From Halomarina pelagica (lineage in GTDB: Archaea; Halobacteriota; Halobacteria; Halobacteriales; Haloarculaceae): a stretch of DNA of 64,000 bases. Every line of letters begins with the position of its first letter. Positions within the stretch are counted from its first letter, which is position 1. Position numbers and translations under genes: made by a program. The DNA lies in the NCBI RefSeq assembly GCF_024228315.1, contig NZ_CP100454.1, forward strand, positions 3,286,001 to 3,350,000, given 5' to 3'. Below, one piece after another: positions 1 through 7,678 of this stretch. The notes beneath the pieces are model-generated. The model was not told where the DNA came from and made no database searches. It saw nothing but the letters and a program-made list of their open reading frames with translations.

Positions 1-397
1 CCTCCAGCGCGCGCTCGATGCGCTCGGGCGGGTGGGGCGCGTTGTCCATCTGCGGGTTGACCGCGTTGCGCGCGATGCGGTCGACGAGGCGGCGGCGCTT
101 CTGCTCCTGCATCTCGCGGCGCTGCTCGGCCGTGATCTGTATCTCGCCGCGTTTTATCACCTCGGGGATGATCTCCATCGGATCGGTCGTCCCGAACGCG
201 TCCTCGAGATCGCTCTCGGCGGGCCGGTCGCCGCGCGAGGCGTCCTCGAAGACGTCCTCGGCGGCGATGACCTCCTCCAGTTCCCCGTCGAATTCGTCGC
301 GTTTGATCGCCAGCGCGGCGTCCGGGTCCACGAGCACTTCGAATCGAGCGCCGTGCGATTCGAGTCGAGCCGTCACCGCCTCGTCGAGGGAAATCAT
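1..397 (-). CDS. Ribosome maturation protein SBDS/SDO1 homolog, C-terminus outside window
   Basis: The minus-strand frame from the ATG at 397 reads [14 protein letters not shown], followed by [17 protein letters not shown] and a segment rich in EDVFEDA, then [29 protein letters not shown]. This is the N-terminal FYSH domain and start of the central domain of the SBDS family, which in eukaryotes helps release eIF6 from 60S subunits; the archaeal role is inferred to be ribosome maturation. About 132 residues are inside the window, roughly half the family length. It lies just downstream of psmA on the same strand (gap about 118 bases), the usual archaeal SBDS-proteasome-exosome neighbourhood. 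Confidence 0.9.
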   Translation of the reverse strand, partial: MISLDEAVTARLESHGARFEVLVDPDAALAIKRDEFDGELEEVIAAEDVFEDASRGDRPAESDLEDAFGTTDPMEIIPEVIKRGEIQITAEQRREMQEQKRRRLVDRIARNAVNPQMDNAPHPPERIERALE

Positions 398-515
398 GAC
401 GGAGAATACCGCTTCGCTCCTAAAGTGTGTTTCTTCGGCGGCGAGCCGTCTCGACGCGGACCGACGAGCGGCGACGCCAGCGCCGGGCGCGGCGCGATCG
501 GACGCGACCGCGCGG

Positions 516-1262
516 TTACTGCTCCTCGTCGGCGAGGAGGTCGTGCTCCTCGAGGTAGGACGCGATCTTCTCCTCGTCGAACTCGTCGTACTGCTCGGTC
601 TCGGCGTCGATGGTGGCGATGCCGAGGCCGTCCGATCGGAGTCCGTCGTCGCTGACGGACGCGAGCGCGTTGAGCGCCAGGCCGACGCCCGAGTCGAGGT
701 CCATCTCCTCGCGGTAGTGCTCCTTGAGGTAGTCCTCGATGGCGCTGCGGTCCGCGCCGACGGCGAGCGCCTTCCACTCGTAGGGCGTGCCCGACGGGTC
801 CGTCTCGAACAGGCGGGGACGGCCGCTGTCGTCGATGCCCCCGATGATGAGCGCGACGCCGAAGGGGCGCGCGCCGCCGACCTGCGTGTACTGCTGGATG
901 TTGTCGGTGACCGCCTTCGTCAGCGTCTCGACGCTGATGGGTTCGCCGTAGCGCAGCTGGTTGATCTGCGCCTGCCGACGGGCGTAGTCGATGAGCTGTC
1001 GGGCGTCGGCGACGTGGCCCGCGCTCGCGATGCCGATGTGATCGTCGGCCTTGTGGAGCTTCTCCACGCTCGATCCTTCGAGGAGCGGGGAACTGATGCG
1101 CTTGTCCGCGACGAGGACCACGCCGTCGGTCGTTCGAACGCCGATACTTGCGGACCCGCGCTTCACGGCTTCGCGGGCGTACTCGACCTGATAGAGCCGT
1201 CCGTCCGGGGAGAAGATGGTGATCCCCCGGTCGTAGGCCTGCTGTTGACTTTGACCCTGCAT
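516..1262 (-). CDS. psmA: Proteasome alpha subunit
   Basis: 248 residues forming the outer ring of the archaeal 20S proteasome. The N-terminus [21 protein letters not shown] followed by [15 protein letters not shown] is the proteasome alpha signature, and the [14 protein letters not shown]-type strand follows. The N-terminal gate residues ([10 protein letters not shown]) are intact. There is no active-site threonine, as expected for alpha. The ATG at 1262 is chosen because the longer open frame upstream is high-GC noise overlapping pop5. The stop codon of pop5 lies 2 bases upstream, so the two are probably co-transcribed. The matching beta subunit is at 45301-46017 and is not linked to this operon. 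Confidence 0.97.
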   Translation of the reverse strand: MQGQSQQQAYDRGITIFSPDGRLYQVEYAREAVKRGSASIGVRTTDGVVLVADKRISSPLLEGSSVEKLHKADDHIGIASAGHVADARQLIDYARRQAQINQLRYGEPISVETLTKAVTDNIQQYTQVGGARPFGVALIIGGIDDSGRPRLFETDPSGTPYEWKALAVGADRSAIEDYLKEHYREEMDLDSGVGLALNALASVSDDGLRSDGLGIATIDAETEQYDEFDEEKIASYLEEHDLLADEEQ

Positions 1263-1264
1263 CG

Positions 1265-1744
1265 TTAGTTGAGATCGTGTCCTGTCGCCCCCGCGAACCC
1301 CGACTCGACCCGCACGTCGACGCGGTCGTCCCGCGCGACTGCCGGCCGCTCGGCGCCCTCGAACGCGACGGTGTTCTCCTCCGAAAGTTCCGGCGGGCGC
1401 CGTATATACCTTTCTTCGCAGGCCCGGACGGTCCCCCCGACTCCCCGGACGGTCACGCCGATCGGGTGGCCGTCCACCTCGCGGACGCAGGCGAGGACCG
1501 CCCGCCCCCGGCTCACCTCGCCGCGCCGGACGCGGACGACCGCGTACCCCGCGCCGTCCTCGAAGGCGAACCCGTAGACGCTCAGGTCGAGCGCCGCGCT
1601 CCCCGCGTCGCCGACGAGGTTCTGCGCGGCGTACCACACCTCGCGCTGGAACGCCCCGCGGTCGAAGTCGGCGTCCGGCCAGCCCTCGAGACCGACCCCG
1701 AGGTAGCGCCAGCGCGGGCGGAGGTGCTTCGGGAGGTGTCTCAC
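1265..1744 (-). CDS. rnp2: RNase P protein component 2 (Pop5/Rpp14)
   Basis: 159 residues starting at a GTG (MRHLPKHLRPRWRYLGVGLEG). The opening basic LPKHLRPRxRYL motif is typical of archaeal Pop5, which binds RNase P RNA with Rpp30 and helps 5' tRNA processing. Further support is its position directly upstream of psmA (2-base gap), the standard archaeal pop5-psmA arrangement. The C-terminal third (after about residue 125) is acidic and less conserved. It probably works with the Rpp30 protein at 3772-4467, from which it is here separated by an inserted region. Confidence 0.88.
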   Translation of the reverse strand: MRHLPKHLRPRWRYLGVGLEGWPDADFDRGAFQREVWYAAQNLVGDAGSAALDLSVYGFAFEDGAGYAVVRVRRGEVSRGRAVLACVREVDGHPIGVTVRGVGGTVRACEERYIRRPPELSEENTVAFEGAERPAVARDDRVDVRVESGFAGATGHDLN

Positions 1745-2079
1745 GTCCCGAAGTCGGCGTCGGCGGGGGTTTAATCGCTCGGAATCGCGTCGCTCGAACG
1801 CGCGCTCGCGGCCGAGCGCCGCCGGCGTCCGTCCGTCGGTTCGGGCGGCGCTCGGTTATACGGCTGCGACGTGTGCGGGGCGATGGTTCGGCGGTTCGCA
1901 CACGAGGGGGCGAGAGCGTGCCCCGACTGTACGAGCGGGGTCCTACGACCGGTGTGATTCGGCACCGGGACGGCGAACTCCCCGTGTACTCTTCCCTCGG
2001 CGGTGGTGAGCGGCCCGGACGTTCGCTCGAACTGAGCGGTAAGCCGGGAGGTTATCCGGCTCCGAGGTGAGACGGGCGT
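1745..2079. other. Intergenic region between pop5 and a divergent regulator
   Basis: 335 bases between the GTG start of pop5 (minus) and the ATG of the HTH-10 gene at 2080 (plus). It should hold two divergent promoters. A GTTATA-type sequence near 1855-1862 could serve pop5 or an antisense start; the segment before 2080 contains GTTATCC near 2051 that is a weak TATA candidate. I see no convincing protein-coding frame, repeat or RNA gene. Confidence 0.4.
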
Positions 2080-2742
2080 ATGAGCGTAATCGCGGACTGT
2101 ACCGTCCCGACCGAGTCGTTCGCGCTCCGAGGAGCACTCGAGGACAACCCGCAGACGGCACTGGAGGCCGAACGGGTGGCCACGCACAGCGCCGAGTGGG
2201 CCCTCCCATTCCTGTGGGCGAGCGGCGGTGATCGTGAGGCCTTCATCGCGGCGCTCCGAGACGATCCGACGGTCGAGGACGCCGCCGTCATCGAAGCAGT
2301 GGACGGCAGCGTGCTGTACAAGGTGCAGTGGTGCGATCGAGTCATCGAACTCGTGAACGAGATGATCGACCAGCACGCGGTCATCCTAGAGGCGGAGGCG
2401 CAGTCCCGACGCTGGCGATTCAAGCTCCGCTTCGCCGAGGAGGGACAGGTCGCCACGTTCCAGCGCCACTTCACCGAGCAGGGGCACGCGTTCGAGGTCA
2501 ACAGGCTCTACCGCCCGACGGAACCGCGCCGGCGGGAGTACGGCCTGACCGCCGAGCAGTACGAAACGTTGGTGACGGCGCTCGATCGGGGGTATTTCGA
2601 AATCCCGCGCACTGTCTCGACCGACGACCTCGCGGAGATCCTCGGTATCTCCTCGAACGCCGTCTCTCAGCGGCTCCGGCGTGCGTCCGCGAACCTCGTC
2701 CGAAACACGCTCCTGATCGGGCCCCGGGACCCCGGCACGTGA
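2080..2742 (+). CDS. HTH-10 (bacterio-opsin activator-type) transcriptional regulator
   Basis: 220 residues. The N-terminal ~150 residues resemble the sensor/GAF-like domain of haloarchaeal Bat-type regulators (pattern ...FALRGALEDNP, LPFLWASGGD, LYKVQWCDRV, LEAEAQSRRWRFKLRF). The C-terminal ~55 residues are an HTH-10 domain: LTAEQYETLVTALDRGYFEIPR, then DLAEILGISSNAVSQRLRRA. The ligand is unknown. It stands alone on the plus strand inside an otherwise minus-strand RNA-processing/proteasome group. It belongs to the same family as the regulators at 5570, 6947 and 7679 but is clearly divergent from them. Confidence 0.9.
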   Translation: MSVIADCTVPTESFALRGALEDNPQTALEAERVATHSAEWALPFLWASGGDREAFIAALRDDPTVEDAAVIEAVDGSVLYKVQWCDRVIELVNEMIDQHAVILEAEAQSRRWRFKLRFAEEGQVATFQRHFTEQGHAFEVNRLYRPTEPRRREYGLTAEQYETLVTALDRGYFEIPRTVSTDDLAEILGISSNAVSQRLRRASANLVRNTLLIGPRDPGT

Positions 2743-3167
2743 TAGAGAGCGAGGGGACCTCCCGCGCTCGAGGGATCGACGGTTCGCGGCGGCGGCGCAC
2801 GTCTCGGACATAAAGCCCGGTACGCTCGCACGCGAAGGTCCTTGCTCCGGCCTATCCTCCCGATAGTAGGCGCGGTCCCCGGACGAAATCATCAGCAGTA
2901 AGCGATCGATCACCGGGTCCGTCGGGCAGCGCTTCCGCTACGTGTGCCATCCGATGCATCGCGCCCGGGCGGATTCGGACACGAAGCGATCGTCGAAATC
3001 CCACGATCAACGACCGCGCCTACGACGTTTTTTCGGCGCAGTGACGGTCCGGCCGTCGCGCCGTCGTACTCGAACGTCCCACAGCCGTCCCTCGCGAGCG
3101 CTCGAAGCGGAAGAGGGCCACGCCCGACTCCGTACGGCGCGCGGAGAACCCACTCGTGGGGTAGCGG
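2743..3167. other. Non-coding gap between convergent genes
   Basis: 425 bases between the ends of two convergent genes. Open frames here on both strands have the arginine/serine-rich translation typical of high-GC shadow frames and no recognisable motif. A T6 run sits near 3029-3034 and could terminate plus-strand transcription from the HTH-10 gene. I see no RNA gene or repeat. It could be the remains of a decayed gene, but nothing supports a specific one. Confidence 0.35.
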
Positions 3168-3788
3168 CTACTCGCGCGCCTCGGCCCGCTCCGCCACCAG
3201 CACGCCGAACTGCTCGTGGACCATCTCGACGGCGGTCAGCGCGAACCCGGCGTCGGTGAGCGCGTCCGCGAGCATCCCGACGGTGGCGGGGTCGTCCACC
3301 TCGGGGCTGTACAGCGGGTTCTCGGGATCGGGCGACCCGAAGAACATCACGTCGCCGAGGACGAACCGCCGCGGGCCGAGGGCCGCGATCGCCTCGATCG
3401 CCTCGCGCTTCTCCTCGTCCGCGAGGTGGTGCATGGCGAAGTTGGAGACGACCACGTCGACCGCCCCGTCGTACGCGGGGTCGCGGAACGTCCCCTTCCC
3501 GAACTCTACGTTGTCGAGGCCGAGGTCCGCGGCCTTCTCGCGGGCGCGCTCCATCATCCCCTCGCTGATGTCGCGGCCGACCACGCGCTTCGCGCGCCCG
3601 GCGAGCGCCAGCCCGATGGCCCCCGTCCCGCAGCCGAGGTCGAGGACCACGTCGTCCGGCCCCGGGTCGGCGTAGTCGACGACGAGCGAGACGCACGCCC
3701 GGTACTCCTCGGTCTGGTTCTGCGAGTCGTCGTAGTCGGCGGCGATCTCGTCGAAGCGGTCGGCGTGTTCCTCAATCGTCCTCTTCAT
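3168..3788 (-). CDS. Class I SAM-dependent methyltransferase
   Basis: 206 residues from the ATG at 3788 (MKRTIEEHADRFDEIAADYDD). Motif I is VVLDLGCGTGAIGLALA (about residues 67-83), followed by an acidic end of strand 2 (VVGRDISEGMM) and motif IV-like VDVVVSNFAMHHL. The fold is a small-molecule or RNA methyltransferase of the UbiE/Methyltransf_25 type; the substrate is not readable. Its start overlaps the end of rpp30 by 17 bases, so the two are translated from one message, and a link with tRNA or rRNA maturation is plausible by context only. Confidence 0.85.
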   Translation of the reverse strand: MKRTIEEHADRFDEIAADYDDSQNQTEEYRACVSLVVDYADPGPDDVVLDLGCGTGAIGLALAGRAKRVVGRDISEGMMERAREKAADLGLDNVEFGKGTFRDPAYDGAVDVVVSNFAMHHLADEEKREAIEAIAALGPRRFVLGDVMFFGSPDPENPLYSPEVDDPATVGMLADALTDAGFALTAVEMVHEQFGVLVAERAEARE

Positions 3789-4467
3789 ACCTCCCACGTC
3801 GGACCCCCGGCTCAATGAACGAATCGGACCGCCGCTCGCGGTTCCGGGCGGCGAGTCGACCCCACTCGCGCAACCCCTCGCGGATCCACTCCGCGTCGAG
3901 GCCGATCACCTCGCCGACGGCGACGAGTTCGCGCGGCGCGCGCAGTTGGAGGTGCCCCCGCGCGTCGGCGCTCACGACGTGGGGCGCGTCGTACTTCGCG
4001 ACGAGTTCGCGCAGCTTTCGCAGGTCGGCGATGGCTCGCACCCGCGGGCCGCCGTCGGCGCGGAGCACCCGCGAGAGGTCGAACTCGATCCGGACGCCGT
4101 TCTCCGCGGCGGCGCGGGCGAGGACGTGGTTGACGTCGCCGCCGTCCATCGGGTGTGCCAGCACGTCCACGCGCTCGTCCTCGACGGCGAACCGGTTGAG
4201 CGGGCCGCCGTGGACGCAGACCACCGTACGTCGCGTCCGGTGGCTCGTGACGAACCCGGCCGCCCGCGAGCGGCGCTCGGCGCGCACCTCCACGCCGTCG
4301 ACGACGTCGACGCCGTACTCGGCGGTGATCGCCTCGGCGTCGTAGTCGGCCGTCGCGTCGCCGTGGTTGCGGACCACGAGCCCCTCGTATCCCTGCTCGG
4401 CGGCGGTCAGCGCCATGCGGGCGACGGTGCTCTCCCCGTCGGGGCGGACGTGGACGGCCTCGTACAT
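3772..4467 (-). CDS. rnp3: RNase P protein component 3 (Rpp30)
   Basis: 231 residues from the ATG at 4467 (MYEAVHVRPDGESTVARMALTA). It shows the PHP/TIM-barrel pattern of archaeal Rpp30: GYEGLVVRNHGD, VDVVDGVEVRAE, VCVHGGPLNRFAVEDERVDVLAHP, then ADLRKLRELVAKYDAPHVVSADARGHLQLRAPRE. Together with Pop5 it stimulates the catalytic domain of RNase P RNA. The longer reading frame upstream to 4656 is rejected because the conserved start is at 4467. The TATA-like stretch at 4668-4680 is a candidate promoter with a long leader; alternatively it is read from the exosome-like gene upstream. Confidence 0.9.
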   Translation of the reverse strand: MYEAVHVRPDGESTVARMALTAAEQGYEGLVVRNHGDATADYDAEAITAEYGVDVVDGVEVRAERRSRAAGFVTSHRTRRTVVCVHGGPLNRFAVEDERVDVLAHPMDGGDVNHVLARAAAENGVRIEFDLSRVLRADGGPRVRAIADLRKLRELVAKYDAPHVVSADARGHLQLRAPRELVAVGEVIGLDAEWIREGLREWGRLAARNRERRSDSFIEPGVRRGRYEEDD

Positions 4468-4746
4468 ACCCCCCGTTCCGCGGTGGACGGTTTGACGGTT
4501 GCGTTCCGGGCGGCGTCGGTCCCGGGAAAGAGTGGTCCGGCGTGCCGGGCCACGCCGGACGGCCGCGCTCGTCACGGTGGTCGCCTGACTCGCGCGGCCG
4601 TCCGATCCGACGGACGACGTCCGAATAGTTACGAGCCTGTTACGCCGTGAAAACAACGGGCAAGGTGATATTTATCGGGGTGCCGGCGGTTTCGGGGCGG
4701 CCTCCGATCGTCGAGCGCCGTCGGTCGGGGATCGATCGGCGACCGT

Positions 4747-5172
4747 TCAGAGATCGGCGAGCGTCTCCCGCGCGTTCTCGACGGCGGCGTCCTTCCGCGC
4801 GGGGTACGCCTCGACCTTGGCCCGGAAGGAGATGCCCTTCCCGAGCGCGACCCGCCCCCCGAACGCCGCCTGCTTGTCGAGGTAGAGGTAGAGTTCGCAG
4901 TCCTCGGTGACGCGTCGGTCGAGTTGGCCGAGGATCTGGTCGAGGTCGTCCGAGGTCGCCAGTCGCGACAGCACGTGACGGATGCCGTCGGCGTTCTCGA
5001 CCCGCGCCGAGCGGACGACGATGCGGTCGCCGTGGTGGCCGACGTTCTCGGCGCGCTCGATCGGGAACTCCTCGGGGAGGAACGTCCGGAGGGCGTCCTC
5101 GACGCGTCGCTCGTCCTCGGTCGCGTAGGCGAACGCCTGCAGGTCGACGTAGTGGAAGGGAACGCCCGACAT
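4747..5172 (-). CDS. Archaeal exosome-associated RNA-binding protein (COG1325-like)
   Basis: 141 residues. The pattern FHYVDLQAFAYATEDERRVEDALRTFLP, then HHGDRIVVRSARVENADGIRHVLSRL and DQILGQLDRRVTEDCELYLYLDKQAAFGG matches the small archaeal RNA-binding family often listed as a predicted exosome subunit. No enzymatic motif is present. It heads, together with the SH3-like protein, the Rpp30/methyltransferase group on the same strand, consistent with a role in RNA processing or decay. Stop of the upstream gene is 10 bases away. Confidence 0.75.
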   Translation of the reverse strand: MSGVPFHYVDLQAFAYATEDERRVEDALRTFLPEEFPIERAENVGHHGDRIVVRSARVENADGIRHVLSRLATSDDLDQILGQLDRRVTEDCELYLYLDKQAAFGGRVALGKGISFRAKVEAYPARKDAAVENARETLADL

Positions 5173-5182
5173 CCGCGCGGCG

Positions 5183-5383
5183 CTACTCCTCGCTCGCTTC
5201 GCTCTCGTCGGCGGCCTCGAGCGAGTCCTCGGGGACGCCCTGCTCCTGGCCGTCCTCGAAGCTCACCGTGTAGGTGGCGTTCCCGAACATGTTCTCGACG
5301 ACCTGCGTGATCGTCCCCGTCCGCCCGTCGAACTCGCTGTGCTGGTCGTGCAGTACGACGCGGTCGTCCTCTTCGAATGCCAT
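5183..5383 (-). CDS. Small SH3-like (DUF1918-type) protein
   Basis: 66 residues from the ATG at 5383 (MAFEEDDRVVLHDQHSEFDGRTGTI). The D/E-rich N-terminus, the KOW/SH3-like beta pattern (DRVVLHD...GRTGTITQVVENMFGNATYTVSFEDGQEQGVPEDSLE) and the acidic tail suggest a small all-beta barrel protein that may bind nucleic acid or a ribosomal component. No function is known. It is probably the first gene of the downstream RNA-processing group. A longer frame begins at 5410 but lacks support. Confidence 0.7.
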   Translation of the reverse strand: MAFEEDDRVVLHDQHSEFDGRTGTITQVVENMFGNATYTVSFEDGQEQGVPEDSLEAADESEASEE

Positions 5384-5440
5384 ACGAGGTGGTACCCGAG
5401 GCCGGGACAAAAAGGCCGTGATTTGCCCGACGGACGACGG

Positions 5441-5528
5441 ATCCGGCGTCGGTCCGGCGTCGGTCCGGCGTCGATCCGGCGTCGATTCACTGTCGATTCA
5501 CCGTCGCCGTCGATTCACCGTCGATCGA
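5441..5528. repeat. Short tandem repeat, ~11-bp units
   Basis: Four successive 11-base units of the form (g/a)tccggcgtcg run from about 5441 to 5484, followed by units of the form attca(c)(t/c)gtcg to about 5528 ending in atcgatcgatcg. It sits between the start of the SH3-like gene and the end of the HTH-10 gene at 5570, so it is non-coding. Such an array can arise by slippage; its regulatory value is unknown. Confidence 0.8.
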
Positions 5529-5569
5529 TCGCGATTCGTCGTGGATCCATCGATGTGTCGCCGACTCCG

Positions 5570-6235
5570 TCAGTCGCCGTCGTCGCCGTGGCCCGTCATC
5601 AGCGCGTGTTTGATGAGGGTCTCGTGGCCCCGGCGGAGGCGTTCGGAGAGCGCCTGGTGGGAGATGCCGAGTTCGTGGGCGAGTTCGGCCGCGGTGACGT
5701 CGCGGGGGACCTTGTAGTAGCCCCGGTCGACCGCGGTGGTGAGCGTCTCCTGTTGCATCTTCGTCAGCCCAAGTTCGCTGTGACGCCCCTCGTCCAGCCG
5801 GTAGATCCGCGTGAACCGCAGGGCGAGACCGTTCTCCTCGCAGTACTCGTACGTCTGCGAGAGGGCGCTGTGTTCGGGAAATAGGACGCGAAAGCGCCAC
5901 ACGTCACCCTTTCCGACGGCGGCGAGGATCGTCGCGTCCTCCTCGACGAGCAGGTGCACGAGCGACTGGATGCGATCGATCCACTCCATCTGGTAGAGCT
6001 GTTCCTCCTCGCCGTCGACGAGCAGCCGGAGGTTCTCCACGCTGGGATCCGCGTCGAGCGTCGCCGTGAGCGCCTCGGAGTCCGCGCCGAGCGCCCAGAC
6101 GTACGGCATGACGCGGTCCATGTCGTGGGCGACGAGGCGCTCGATGTCGAACTCGACCTCCTCGAACGTCTCGAGCGTCTCTCGTAACGCGAATTCGTTC
6201 GCCGGTATCTCCACCTCCGCGACAGTACCCCCCAT
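5570..6235 (-). CDS. HTH-10 (Bat-type) transcriptional regulator
   Basis: 221 residues starting MGGTVAEVEIPANEFALRE. It has an N-terminal Bat-like sensor region (VMPYVWALGADSEALTATL, LYQMEWIDRIQSLVHLLVEEDATIL, DVWRFRVLFPEHSALSQTY) and a C-terminal HTH-10 domain (LGLTKMQQETLTTAVDRGYYKVPRD, then ELAHELGISHQALSERLRRGHETLIKHAL). The recognition helix HQALSERLRRG resembles those of the paralogs at 6947 and 7679. It is the last gene of a minus-strand cluster of regulators. Sensor ligand unknown. Confidence 0.9.
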   Translation of the reverse strand: MGGTVAEVEIPANEFALRETLETFEEVEFDIERLVAHDMDRVMPYVWALGADSEALTATLDADPSVENLRLLVDGEEEQLYQMEWIDRIQSLVHLLVEEDATILAAVGKGDVWRFRVLFPEHSALSQTYEYCEENGLALRFTRIYRLDEGRHSELGLTKMQQETLTTAVDRGYYKVPRDVTAAELAHELGISHQALSERLRRGHETLIKHALMTGHGDDGD

Positions 6236-6325
6236 GATCCCCGAAGGCTAACCGGGGGGACCGTATATCGTCGTCGGTGGGGGGTCGGCGTCTCTCGGCG
6301 GGGGACGCTGTCGAACGTCCCGCTC

Positions 6326-6380
6326 GCGGTCGTGGTCGTGGGGATGGTCGTGGGGATAGTCGTGGTCGTGGTCGTGATCG
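6326..6380. repeat. Low-complexity GGTCGT-rich tract
   Basis: The plus strand repeats ggtcgtgg about five times, twice with an intervening ggat, in the 198-base gap between the regulator starting at 6235 and the winged-helix gene ending at 6434. One plus-strand frame through it translates to a run of valines, which I regard as an artefact of the repeat and not as a gene. Confidence 0.7.
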
Positions 6381-6433
6381 CGCGTCGTACGATCGCCGCG
6401 TCGAGAACGTCGCTCGCGTCCGGGGTCAGAGCG

Positions 6434-6871
6434 CTACTTCTCCGGCTCGTCCGTCAGTTCGTCGGTCAGCGCCTCTATCTCGTCGAGCAACGATTCGACG
6501 GTCGGCCGGTCGGCGTACCTGATCCGTCCCCGACGGGGGTCGTACTCGAGGAGTCCGGCCTCGTCGAGTCGGGGGAGGATCGTGTGGTGGAGGCGGATCG
6601 CGAGGCGTCGTCGGTCCCTCTCCGGGTCGGTCTCGGGTTCGCGAGCGGCGTGCTCGTACAGCCGTTCGCAGAGGGCGTCGAGGGTGACGACTTCGTCCGA
6701 CGCGGCGCTCAGACGGGCGAGTACGCGGCGTCGGTTCGCGTCGGCGAGAACGTCGAGCAACTCGTCCCGGGGGACCCGGCTCGGGATCTCGGCCGTACCT
6801 CCGGTGATCGCCTCGCGGCGATCGGATTCACCAGGATTCACGTTCCCACGACCGACCGCCGGACCAAACAC
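6434..6871 (-). CDS. Winged-helix protein of the haloarchaeal DUF7344 type
   Basis: 145 residues. After a ~30-residue polar leader the sequence PRDELLDVLADANRRRVLARLSAAS...VTLDALCERL and RLAIRLHHTILPRLDEAGLLEYDPRRGRIRY is the standard small haloarchaeal winged-helix domain, with helix-turn-helix and wing ending in EYDPRRG. Such proteins are presumed DNA-binding regulators. The conserved core would also fit a start within the leader; the ATG at 6871 is the only in-frame ATG upstream of it. It lies between HTH-10 genes on the same strand. Confidence 0.8.
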   Translation of the reverse strand: MFGPAVGRGNVNPGESDRREAITGGTAEIPSRVPRDELLDVLADANRRRVLARLSAASDEVVTLDALCERLYEHAAREPETDPERDRRRLAIRLHHTILPRLDEAGLLEYDPRRGRIRYADRPTVESLLDEIEALTDELTDEPEK

Positions 6872-6946
6872 GTTCTCCCTTGTTACGTCCAGCCGTTGAA
6901 GTGCCCCCGTACCGCGGGCGTCCCCGGTCCGCTCGTCCGGCGCTCG

Positions 6947-7603
6947 TCACCGACGATCCTCCCCCTGGAGGACGTGTTCGAGGATCGCCTTGTTACCCCG
7001 GCGGATGCGCTGGGAGAGCGCCTGCTGGGAGATGTCGAGTTCGTCCGCGAGATCCGAAAGCGTCGACTGACTGGGAGTGTCGAAGTATCCGCGTTCGAGC
7101 GCGAGGAGGAGCGCCCGTCGCTGTTCGGGCGTGACGTCGAGTGGATCGCTCTCGAGGATCGGATCGCTCAACGTGTAGACGCGGCCGAGGGAGTAGGAGA
7201 TGCCACCGTCGAGACAGGCGTTGTGGAACTCGGAGAGGTGTTCGTGCGTCGGGAAGATCAGCCGTAGGTCCCAGCTCTCGTTTCGGTTCTGCGCCTGGAG
7301 GACGACCGCGTCCGTGACGGTCAGCGCGTCGGTGAAGTCCCGCACCGTCTCGTTCCACTCGGCGGCGTAGAGGACGCGGTTGTCGAACCGCTCGAGCGCG
7401 GTGAGTTCGGTCACCTGTCCGCTCTCCTCGACGCGCCGCTCGAACGCCTCCAGGTCGCCGTTCTTCGCCCAGAAGAGCGGCAGTGAGCCGCTCCCCAGCG
7501 GAACGATCCGTTCGAACTCGACGGCGAGATCCGGCGCGTCGTTCAGAATCGAACCCAGCGGAAAGTAGGACGGTGAGAGGGAGATTTCGGCGATGACGGC
7601 CAT
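6947..7603 (-). CDS. HTH-10 (Bat-type) transcriptional regulator, tandem paralog A
   Basis: 218 residues starting MAVIAEISLSPSYFPLGSIL. Sensor region includes LPLFWAKNGDLEAFERRVE, VLYAAEWNETVRDFTDAL and WDLRLIFPTHEHLSEFHNACLDGG; the C-terminal HTH-10 domain is LDVTPEQRRALLLALERGYFDTP then LADELDISQQALSQRIRR. The last ~22 helix-turn-helix residues are identical to those of the next gene upstream (7679-8347), so both probably recognise the same DNA. A palindrome lies against its TATA box (7642-7657), suggesting auto- or cross-regulation. Confidence 0.92.
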   Translation of the reverse strand: MAVIAEISLSPSYFPLGSILNDAPDLAVEFERIVPLGSGSLPLFWAKNGDLEAFERRVEESGQVTELTALERFDNRVLYAAEWNETVRDFTDALTVTDAVVLQAQNRNESWDLRLIFPTHEHLSEFHNACLDGGISYSLGRVYTLSDPILESDPLDVTPEQRRALLLALERGYFDTPSQSTLSDLADELDISQQALSQRIRRGNKAILEHVLQGEDRR

Positions 7604-7641
7604 TGCGGCGAACCATCATTCGCCGCCAGGATCTGTCTCTG

Positions 7642-7670
7642 CCTTGTTCCAACAAGGTATATTTACGATT
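7642..7670 (-). promoter_or_regulatory. Promoter with palindromic operator beside the TATA box
   Basis: Read on the minus strand, a TATA-like TAAATATA (7653-7664 region) is followed by a perfect inverted repeat, 7-base arms CCTTGTT and AACAAGG with a 2-base spacer (7642-7657). The distance of the TATA element to the ATG at 7603 allows a start about 7632 and a short leader. The repeat lies between TATA and the inferred start, a position where a bound repressor would block polymerase. Binding by the HTH-10 paralogs is an inference. Confidence 0.6.
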
Positions 7671-7678
7671 GGACGGGG

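Noticed and set aside
2386-2913. A minus-strand 175-codon frame overlapping the HTH-10 gene end
   Set aside because: Shadow of the plus-strand coding sequence, no motif.
4635-4910. A short plus-strand gene behind a TATA-like GATATTTATC
   Set aside because: The AT-rich element is nearly symmetric, and the frame behind it is antisense to the exosome-like gene with arginine-rich translation.
5441-5528. A CRISPR array
   Set aside because: Units of 11 bases without spacers and no cas genes; it is a simple tandem repeat.
6332-7267. A plus-strand frame starting with a run of valines and methionines
   Set aside because: The hydrophobic start is produced by the GGTCGT repeat and the rest is antisense to two regulators.
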